Shown piece by piece: positions 57,403 through 64,000 of a DNA stretch of 64,000 nt. The notes below the pieces were generated by a model, which worked only from the letters and a program-made list of their open reading frames with translations, was not told where the DNA came from and made no database searches. The stretch's first letter is position 1, and every line of letters begins with the position of its first letter. Source of the DNA: an uncultured Cyclobacteriaceae bacterium (GTDB lineage: Bacteria > Bacteroidota > Bacteroidia > Cytophagales > Cyclobacteriaceae); the NCBI GenBank assembly GCA_943788235.1, contig CALSPM010000005.1, forward strand, positions 644,001-708,000, written 5' to 3'. Both the position numbers and the translations under genes were made by a program.

Positions 57403-58302
57403 TTATTCGCTAGTTATAAGATAAGGTGCAATTTTCTGATAAAGTGAGTCCGAAATAATCTTTATTGAGATTATTTGTTCTACCGCTTCATAGTTATCGT
57501 GTACTTTGCGATAATTTATTATGGATTTGGCAAGATTCCAATTAATATAGAGATGCTTACTAAGATAAATGGTCGAATCCGTGTTGATATTTAATTTTAA
57601 AGTTTGATCACCCTCCAGATAAAAATATTTTGTAATTTCTTCTTTAGGGATTTTTGGCATTTTGTAGACTTCAGTCAATTGTGTAATATCATAGAAACTG
57701 CCGAGTGCTTGTCGGAATTTGTAGGTGCGATGCGCCTAAATAGAGCCTACACCTTGAAGTCCTTGCAGTTAAATACTATCTGCTAAATTGATATCTAGTT
57801 TTATGCTTACTAGGGGTTCGCTCGCGGCGAGCAGAGGTTATTTTTTTGTCATCACTTTTTTTGAACTTCCTTTCTGAAATTTCAAAGTAGGGGAGTAGGG
57901 ACTCAATGAGCGAGGTATCTATGTCATATTTTTTTTAGTCCTCTTCTTTCCTAAAATAATCTCCTTTTTGGTGGTATTTTTCTTTTCGATTTGTAATGGC
58001 GTTATTGAATACTATTTTTTTTAAAGCCTCTGCTGAAATTGAATTGGGATTGAATACAACGAGTTCGAAGTCTTTTATTGAAGATGAAGAATACTTTAAT
58101 GTATCTGAATTTTTTATTTTCTGCTCCCAATTTTTTAGGCCAGTCTGTGTATGTAGATCGATGTCAAGGGTCTTGTTTTTGGGCAAGAGCCATCTCAAAA
58201 AAAAGATAAAATAAGATGAGAATGACTAAAAGGATCACTCCATTGGCCTCTGTTCTAGAAAACTCCAGTTGATTAATGATAAATATTCTAAGTTTTTCTC
58301 AT
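57403..58302 (-). pseudogene. Decayed helix-hairpin-helix (ComEA-related) protein
   Basis: Across several frames one ComEA-like protein of about 300 residues can be rebuilt: an N-terminal INQLEFSRTEANGV, a membrane segment LLVILILFYLFF, then RWLLPKNKTLD, HhH parts FELVVFNPNSISAEALKK and EKYHQKGDYFRKEED, YDIDTSLIESLLPYFEIS, then DINLADSI, KFRQALGSFYDITQL, and the last part (57403-57678) NINTDSTIYLSKHLYINW. Frame changes occur near 58290, at a run of eight T (58197-58204), at a run of A near 57930, and near 57800. Two in-frame stops (TAA and TAG) flank LQGLQGVGSI. This is clear gene loss; the C-terminal fragment alone is not a real gene. DNA-binding/uptake or a membrane anchor role is possible for the intact form. 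Confidence 0.75.
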
Positions 58303-58405
58303 CAAAAATTTTAAACGTAAAAAGCCTGTTAGGTAAGAATTTTGTCTTTAATGTTCAATATAAAAAACATTGAAGCTATTTTTGTATTCCAATTATTTAT
58401 TTTAC

Positions 58406-59662
58406 ATGTACGAGAGTTTAAAAGTTGTTGGTTTGTCTCATGATTCATCGCCCATTGCGATCAGAGAATCAGTGGCTTTTTCTGAAAATGAAAGTAGAAA
58501 TTTTTTGGATAGAATGCGCGAGATTTTGGGTGCCGAGGAAGCTTTGATTCTTTCAACTTGTAATCGTACCGAAATTTACTATACCTCAGATTTTGATTTA
58601 TCTAATGCCATTTTAAACTTATTAAAAATAGAAAAAGGTGTTGACCATGGGATTGACTCTTATTTTTGGAACAAGGAGAAGTTACCGGCTTTACGACATT
58701 TGTTTAGGGTAGCCTTAGGGCTTGAAGCCAAGGTTTTAGGAGATATTCAAATTTCTAATCAAGTAAAAAAGGCTTATCAATGTTCTGCTGATCAGCATCT
58801 TTCAGGACCATTTTTTCACCGCTTGATGCACACTATTTTTTATGCGAACAAACGAGTAGCGCAGGAGACTGTTTTTCGAGATGGGGCTGCTTCGGTATCT
58901 TATGCTTGTGTAGGCTTGGTTCAACAATTCATTCAAAATTTTTCAGATCCAAAAATTTTGGTTTTGGGATTAGGAGAAATAGGCCGAGACGTTGCGGATA
59001 ATATAGAGGAAATGAATGCCTCGATTACCTTGTCTAACCGAAATGCTCTGACGGCTCAAACGTTGGCCAAGCGGTATGGTTATGAAGTGCTTCCTTTTGA
59101 GGAACTACTTAAAAACATAGCCAAATTTGATGTGATTATATCCTCAGTCCAAGTTCCCAAGCCGATAATTATAAAGGATCACATTCCTGAACAGTTGTTG
59201 TCTCAAAAACTATTTGTTGATTTGGCCGTGCCGAGGAGCATGGACTCCGAGCTAGATACCATAGACGGAATTATACTGTATAATGTGGATCAAATAGAAG
59301 AGCAAACTTCGGGTATTATTGAGCGTAGAAGGGCTGCCACAACAGAAGTTGAATTGATCTTGGATGAAACGATTGAGGAATTAAAAAACTGGTCTTTGGA
59401 AATGGAGGTATCTCCTACTATTAAAAAACTAAAAAAAGCCTTAGAAGAGATCAGGAAGGAAGAAATTGCTCGATATGTAGGTAAGATAACTGAAGTGGAG
59501 CAGGATCTGATCGATAAGGTGACCAAGAGGATTGTTCAAAAAGTAATCAAACTCCCCGTACTTCAATTAAAAGCAGCCTGTAAAAGAGGAGAAGCGGAAA
59601 CCCTGGTTGAGGTGCTCAATGATCTCTTCAATCTTGAGAAAGATGAATTAACTCCTAAATAA
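58406..59662 (+). CDS. hemA: Glutamyl-tRNA reductase
   Basis: A 418-residue enzyme that converts glutamyl-tRNA to glutamate-1-semialdehyde, the first step of haem synthesis by the C5 route. A frame opens at a TTG (58370), but the ATG at 58406 gives the family start (ESLKVVGLSHDSSPIAIRES). Active-site Cys52 is in STCNRTEIY; NAD(P) binding is near LVLGLGEIGRDV, followed by a dimerisation helical end. It is divergent from the broken HhH gene. Housekeeping, intact. Confidence 0.95.
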   Translation: MYESLKVVGLSHDSSPIAIRESVAFSENESRNFLDRMREILGAEEALILSTCNRTEIYYTSDFDLSNAILNLLKIEKGVDHGIDSYFWNKEKLPALRHLFRVALGLEAKVLGDIQISNQVKKAYQCSADQHLSGPFFHRLMHTIFYANKRVAQETVFRDGAASVSYACVGLVQQFIQNFSDPKILVLGLGEIGRDVADNIEEMNASITLSNRNALTAQTLAKRYGYEVLPFEELLKNIAKFDVIISSVQVPKPIIIKDHIPEQLLSQKLFVDLAVPRSMDSELDTIDGIILYNVDQIEEQTSGIIERRRAATTEVELILDETIEELKNWSLEMEVSPTIKKLKKALEEIRKEEIARYVGKITEVEQDLIDKVTKRIVQKVIKLPVLQLKAACKRGEAETLVEVLNDLFNLEKDELTPK

Positions 59663-59668
59663 TAGCAT

Positions 59669-61855
59669 TTGATTGTCAGACACGACATTCGTTCGATACT
59701 TACTTTTTTTCTTGCACTGCTTTTTTATACTGGATTTGCCCAAGCGCGATATAGCTTATTAAAGAAGGACGCATATTATGGAATTCAAGATGAAAAGGGA
59801 GCCATTGTCATAGCCCCTTTATATGATCAAATTGGATGGTCAAACGGAAATTTTGAGACGGTGGGTAACTTTGTGGGCTATTTCCATCGTGGAAAATGGG
59901 GCCTGTTAAATATTAAGACAAAGAAAATCTCGGCGGCCATCTATTATAAATTGTCGGTGATTGACGGAGGTAATATTCTTGCTTCTATCAAGGGAAATTT
60001 GAGTAACCAATTATTTTACGGCATTATCGATTCGAAAGGGTCTATCAAGATCAGCTGTAATTATTTTTCAATTGAGTCGAAGTCTCTGGGCTATGTAGTC
60101 TCAACTTATGACTATGGAACTATAAAAAAGGGATTTTACGATAATGAATTCAACTTAATCTTGCTGCCCAAGCATAAAGAAATTAAGGTTGTTAATGAAC
60201 AGGTGGTAATGGTCCAAAATTTTTTGAATAAATGGGCGTTATTTCGAAAAGGGGGAATAGAAACTCCATTCCAAGATTTTGATCAATTTTCAGTTATTAC
60301 GGAGGGAATTTGCGTGGAAAAAGGAGGTAAATACGGCTTATTAGATTTAGAGGGAAGGGTTGCGTTGCTCGAAACAGAATATAAACAGGTAAATGGAGTA
60401 AAAGAGGTGGTCAGTTTTCCTTTATGGGAAGCTCGAAATTTTGATTTAAAGTCTATCCTAAAGGTAAGGGCAGACTCACTTAGATTCGATGCTGGCATCC
60501 TTGTGGCTTATTGTAATGGGAGTGAAGAAAGGTTAATCAACCCATCTTCAAATAAGGTCATCAGGAGTGACCAAAAGACCAGTTTTAAAAATAAAGATTT
60601 TGTGTTGACTTATCATAAGTCGAGCTATACTTGGTCGGTTACAGATACCGAAGGAAAACCTTTTATTTTGGAAAAAGATTCAATTCATTACGATGCGCCG
60701 TTTTTTTATGCGTTTTTGAAAGGAAAATGGGAGGTTTATAATCAATTTGGTTCCAAGGTTTCAGATAAAGGGTATCAGAATATTTCTGCCCAGTTATTTT
60801 CGATGATTCCAGTTAAAAATTATGAATTTTGGGGCTTTCTAGATTTTAAAGGGGATGAAATTATTTCTTTAAAATATGATTCGATAGGTGCAGGTTTTCA
60901 CCAGAAAATAGCCGTTAATTATTTGGGTAAATGGGGCGTGATAGATCTTTTTGAACATTGGATCGTAGCACCAATGTTTGATGAATTATCTATCACCTTC
61001 AATGGTATTATTGCCAGAGATAAAGAAATTACTACGTTTCTTTCCCTTGAAGGCGATGCTATCTATCAAATTAAGGGGGATATTTTCGATCGGACTTCAT
61101 ATTTAGAAATAAGGAGTCATTCGGATCAAAGAGGCATCATATCTCTTCAAGGAGAAGTTCTTTTAGACCCATTTTATGATGCTGTGGGTCAAATGGGCGA
61201 CCTATTTTGGGGTAAAGACAGTCGAGGTACCGTGCTACTAGATGAATTTGCAGAGTACCGTGTCATTCCTGAGGATGACATCAGTCAGGTACTCAATTAT
61301 TGTGCAGGGCTCTACATGATCAAAAAAGATGGAAAATCTGGCTTTATCAATGAAAAAGGCAATTTAAGGATAGCCAATCGTTATGATAGTTTACTTTGCT
61401 TTTCTGATGCGCGTATTGGCTATAAATTAGGCAACAAATGGGGGTTTATAGATGCTCAGGAGAGATTAGTCATACAACCGATATACGACCAAGTATTTCC
61501 TTATGAGAACGGCGTGGCCATAGTACGTCAAAAGGATAAATATGGTCTAATAGACCCTTCAGGTAAGCTCATTCTTTCTTTAAAATATGTAAGCATTGAT
61601 CAGTTATGCGGCAACTATTTACTCAAAGACATCAAAGGGGATATAGGGATTGCGAACGCATCTGGGGATATTATGTTGCGGACCGATTATGAGAATATCA
61701 CTCCTATTGGCGAGGATTTGTTGGTGGTTACTCAGGAGCATAAGGTCGGCTTGATGAATTATGCGGGCTACATGAAATTGGCCTTTAAATACGCGTCTAT
61801 TAAGAGAATGCATCAATATTTAATTATGAGACATTTACCGGACAAACAAGGATGA
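59669..61855 (+). CDS. WG-repeat secreted protein
   Basis: A 728-residue protein with a signal peptide (residues 1-25, ending GFAQA) starting at a TTG (59669), 6 bases after hemA, so probably cotranscribed. Many WG repeats are visible, such as YGIQDEKGAIVIAPLYDQI near 33, KWGVIDLFEHWIVAPMFDEL, GFINEKGNLRIANRYD and KWGFIDAQERLVIQPIYD; each unit is about 30 residues, forming an array of beta-hairpins. Function of WG-repeat proteins is unclear, often surface or predator related. Its 3' end overlaps the convergent M16 gene by 21 bases. Confidence 0.85.
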   Translation: MIVRHDIRSILTFFLALLFYTGFAQARYSLLKKDAYYGIQDEKGAIVIAPLYDQIGWSNGNFETVGNFVGYFHRGKWGLLNIKTKKISAAIYYKLSVIDGGNILASIKGNLSNQLFYGIIDSKGSIKISCNYFSIESKSLGYVVSTYDYGTIKKGFYDNEFNLILLPKHKEIKVVNEQVVMVQNFLNKWALFRKGGIETPFQDFDQFSVITEGICVEKGGKYGLLDLEGRVALLETEYKQVNGVKEVVSFPLWEARNFDLKSILKVRADSLRFDAGILVAYCNGSEERLINPSSNKVIRSDQKTSFKNKDFVLTYHKSSYTWSVTDTEGKPFILEKDSIHYDAPFFYAFLKGKWEVYNQFGSKVSDKGYQNISAQLFSMIPVKNYEFWGFLDFKGDEIISLKYDSIGAGFHQKIAVNYLGKWGVIDLFEHWIVAPMFDELSITFNGIIARDKEITTFLSLEGDAIYQIKGDIFDRTSYLEIRSHSDQRGIISLQGEVLLDPFYDAVGQMGDLFWGKDSRGTVLLDEFAEYRVIPEDDISQVLNYCAGLYMIKKDGKSGFINEKGNLRIANRYDSLLCFSDARIGYKLGNKWGFIDAQERLVIQPIYDQVFPYENGVAIVRQKDKYGLIDPSGKLILSLKYVSIDQLCGNYLLKDIKGDIGIANASGDIMLRTDYENITPIGEDLLVVTQEHKVGLMNYAGYMKLAFKYASIKRMHQYLIMRHLPDKQG

Positions 61856-63094
61856 TTTGTCTGGATCTAAATAATACTTTTGTATCATTTCAGATATGTC
61901 TTTAGGCCGAATGTTATCTATGGTTTCTAAAGAGGTGGTTAAAAAATGATGGGATATGTCATTCACAAAAAGGAGGGTGTAGATAGAAGCAACATCTAAG
62001 ATGGAATTCATAGAGCTTAAAAACTTTCCTCTTAGGAAATTTTTGAGCATATCAATTTCTGAAAGAGAAGGATAGTTTTGAGCAAGTTCAGTAATAATTT
62101 CGTGAATAGCTTCTAATGAATCTTCGGCATTATCGCTTTTCATTTCTGTTGTAATTGTCCAATAAGAGGCTTTGTGAGCATGTGTAATGCATGAATAGAT
62201 TCCATAGGTTAATCCTTTTTCTTCTCTTAATTTTTTCATGAGGCGGGATCCGAAAAAACCACCTAAAAGTTTATTGGCGACCGTTAATTTATGGATATCT
62301 TGATCCCCTCTATGGATGGTTTGGGCACCCACCCTGAGCGAAGCTTGCACACTATCTGAGCGTTCGATCGTTTGGTGACCATGACTGGGGCGGATCTCGA
62401 AACTAGTCATTTGTTTGTCACCTTTATTTATGTTGCCTAAAAGTAGGGCTGTTTTTTCGATAATATTTTCATCAATATCACCGCAAAGCACTACCTTCGG
62501 ATTATTTTGGAATTGTAACTGAAAAAAATCTTTGATTTCAAATAGAGATCTCTGTTTGATCTCTGCTTCTTTTATAGAACGGCCATAGGGGTGAGTCGCA
62601 CCAAACAGTAATTCATGAAAGTATGAAGTAGCGAAATAGGTGTTTTTCGCAAGTTGCATCTTTATTTGTTCCGCTTTTAAATTCTTAATGACCTTGAACT
62701 CGTGGGTCGGGAAGCTGGGTTTAAAAAGTATTTCTTGTAGTAAAGAGAGACTTGAGTGAATATGCTTTTGAGTAGCGAAAAGACGAATACTGGTACCATC
62801 AATTGCGGTTTGTATTTCTATGTGAGCCCCCATATGTTCAAAAGCCAACGCTATTTCCTCTCCATTTTTGGTAGTTGTCCCCTCTAGAAGCATTTTACCT
62901 GTTAAATAGGCAATACCTGGATTTTTTTCAAACCAACTACCACTTCGGAAAATAATTTCTATCGAGCAGATGGGATGTTGTTTGTCTGGAATGACAAGAC
63001 CCTCAATGTGATCATTCAGTATGACTTTACGGTAGGTCCTAAAATTAAAATTCTTTACGGGGAAAGATGCGGGCGCAAGAGTCCGATCTATCAT
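61835..63094 (-). CDS. M16-family peptidase homologue without the zinc motif
   Basis: A 419-residue M16 (insulinase/mitochondrial processing peptidase-like) protein. The expected HFLEH inversion motif is replaced: at residues 62-67 AYLTGK stands where A-H-F-L-E-H is usual, so the two His and the Glu are missing (Tyr63, Gly66, Lys67). The rest of the fold is typical, with GGFFGSRLMKKLREEKGLTYGIYS near 272-295. It is thus like the inactive partner subunit of M16 heterodimers. No signal peptide. It overlaps the porV stop by four bases, so translation is coupled to the T9SS gene. Confidence 0.85.
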   Translation of the reverse strand: MIDRTLAPASFPVKNFNFRTYRKVILNDHIEGLVIPDKQHPICSIEIIFRSGSWFEKNPGIAYLTGKMLLEGTTTKNGEEIALAFEHMGAHIEIQTAIDGTSIRLFATQKHIHSSLSLLQEILFKPSFPTHEFKVIKNLKAEQIKMQLAKNTYFATSYFHELLFGATHPYGRSIKEAEIKQRSLFEIKDFFQLQFQNNPKVVLCGDIDENIIEKTALLLGNINKGDKQMTSFEIRPSHGHQTIERSDSVQASLRVGAQTIHRGDQDIHKLTVANKLLGGFFGSRLMKKLREEKGLTYGIYSCITHAHKASYWTITTEMKSDNAEDSLEAIHEIITELAQNYPSLSEIDMLKNFLRGKFLSSMNSILDVASIYTLLFVNDISHHFLTTSLETIDNIRPKDISEMIQKYYLDPDKSSLFVR

Positions 63095-64000
63095 GAAGAG
63101 GTGTCGAGGGTTTCTTTTTTATTGAAATTAAATAAGAAAGACAACCTGAGGGTATCTCCTAATGGATTGTTTTGCTCTTGAGGAATGAGATAAGATAAGT
63201 CGAGGCCAAAGGTCGAATACCGTACCCCAAAGCCTACGGTAAAATATTTTCTAGCCCCTTTATTTTCATATTCATAAAAATAACCTACCCTGGCAGCTAC
63301 CATTTTTCCATACCAGTATTCAGTACCTATAGAAAAAGTAAGTTCTTGCATTTCTTCACTGAATCCATTGGGGGCATCATTGAAAGAACCAAATGTACCA
63401 CTGATAAACGGACGGTTGGGATCCTTACCCGATGAAATGGTAGGGTTGTCATTACTGTCTCGGATAATAGTTCCGTCGGGATCTCTCGCATAAATAGGAG
63501 GCGTAGGCACCAATAGTTTGTTAATATCGAAGATAAAGGTAAAAGAGTTATACTGATCTAAATTTATTTTTAGTGCCGTCCCAATCCTCAGATTGGCTGG
63601 GATAAAATCTTCAAATTCTTCGCTGGTATAACTGATTTTTTGACCTAAATTAGAGATGTGAGCACCTAAGGAAAAGTCAGTATCTAAACCTCTTATAACC
63701 AGTGGTTTAATATAATAAAAACCCAAGTCAAAGGCAAGACTTTTGCCCGAATTTGCACTGGGGGCTCCTGTGCTGTTTCCCAATAAGTTAGACCAAATGT
63801 ACCTAATACTCAGTCCCCCACTTAGATTTTCGGTTAATTTTCTAGAGTAAGTGGCGTCAAAGGATAATTCACGCGGGTTTTCAATGCCAATGGGTAATCC
63901 AGTTACATCGGTGAGTTGAATTTCCCCTAAATCAAAATATCTCATACTGATACCAAATGCTTGAATTTGATCAATTCTTTTATAGTAAGTGAGATAATTG
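63091..64000 (-). CDS. porV: Type IX secretion outer-membrane protein PorV, 5' end outside the window
   Basis: The part in the window covers about 302 residues of the C-terminal part and runs unbroken to the right edge. Family marks are MRYFDLGEIQLTD (near 63945), ELSFDATYSRKLTENLSGGL, SISYTSEEFEDFIPANLRIG, DINKLLVPTPP and a final AARVGYFYEYENKGARKYFTVGFGVRYSTFGLDLSYL. PorV shuttles T9SS cargo to the surface and works with PorU in removing the C-terminal sorting domain. The YHYH protein at 19917 is a likely cargo. Incomplete at its N-terminal side (beyond 64000). Confidence 0.9.
   Translation of the reverse strand, partial: NYLTYYKRIDQIQAFGISMRYFDLGEIQLTDVTGLPIGIENPRELSFDATYSRKLTENLSGGLSIRYIWSNLLGNSTGAPSANSGKSLAFDLGFYYIKPLVIRGLDTDFSLGAHISNLGQKISYTSEEFEDFIPANLRIGTALKINLDQYNSFTFIFDINKLLVPTPPIYARDPDGTIIRDSNDNPTISSGKDPNRPFISGTFGSFNDAPNGFSEEMQELTFSIGTEYWYGKMVAARVGYFYEYENKGARKYFTVGFGVRYSTFGLDLSYLIPQEQNNPLGDTLRLSFLFNFNKKETLDTSS

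Noticed and set aside
57403-57678. 91-residue HhH protein as a stand-alone gene
   Set aside because: It starts at a TTG in the middle of a longer homologous reading; the upstream parts are found in other frames, so it is only the C-terminal end of a pseudogene.
1-64000. CRISPR array or insertion sequence
   Set aside because: No regularly spaced direct repeats, cas genes or transposase motifs were found.

Overview
The window is low-GC DNA with features typical of a gliding, free-living Bacteroidota, most likely of the Cytophagales type. Lineage markers are a gliding lipoprotein (GldH), the type IX secretion (T9SS) protein PorV, a secreted protein with a T9SS C-terminal sorting domain, a GWxTD-domain protein, many SPII lipoproteins, and -7 promoter elements of the TAnnTTTG kind. 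No ribosomal RNA, CRISPR array, phage or complete insertion sequence was seen. One tRNA (Ala, anticodon GGC) lies at 44706-44779 on the minus strand.

Layout. 203-1654 is asnS, followed by a frameshifted sterol-desaturase-like pseudogene, a CotH-like lipoprotein and the remains of an outer-membrane transporter gene. 4873-11600 is a run of minus-strand exported or catabolic enzymes: flavin monooxygenase, alpha/beta hydrolase, nucleoside hydrolase, M20 amidase and a GH17-type glucanase. 12095-16180 is a plus-strand cluster of TetR regulator, small membrane protein, SulP anion permease (frameshifted), beta-carbonic anhydrase and DUF2490 protein, probably for bicarbonate handling. 16210-23705 holds an amidohydrolase, a DUF885 protein, a T9SS-secreted YHYH/cadherin-like protein and two NTF2-like lipoproteins. 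24137-27160 holds an 823-residue DUF4157 (eCIS-core) protein and a small downstream partner. 27454-30842 is a metal-uptake locus (operator palindrome, lipoprotein, TonB receptor, Fur/Zur-type repressor) in which receptor and repressor are both broken.

31201-38211 encodes a DPP III-like peptidase and a three-gene set: PA14/DUF1080 protein, beta-propeller-cupredoxin and polysaccharide deacetylase. 38646-45292 is a patchwork of lipoproteins, one intact and one broken member of a paralogous family, a Stealth phosphotransferase, an esterase, a broken DUF1330 gene, a Kazal-like lipoprotein, the tRNA and an NlpC/P60 peptidase. From 45307 to the right end the region is mostly conserved: methyltransferase, GWxTD protein, rlmB, GDP-mannose pyrophosphorylase, recQ, purD, gldH, a very large SF1 helicase, a decayed helix-hairpin-helix gene, hemA, a WG-repeat protein, an M16-like protein lacking the zinc motif, and porV running off the edge.

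The most striking global feature is that eight genes are broken (sterol desaturase, transporter, SulP, TonB receptor, Fur/Zur, a paralogue at 39582, DUF1330, HhH protein), while every housekeeping gene and all very long genes are intact. Several carry both frameshifts and nonsense codons, which argues for real decay in at least those cases. Single-shift cases (SulP, TonB receptor) could still be assembly errors. The best candidate for an undescribed system is the orphan DUF4157 protein with its small partner, far from any visible contractile injection apparatus.
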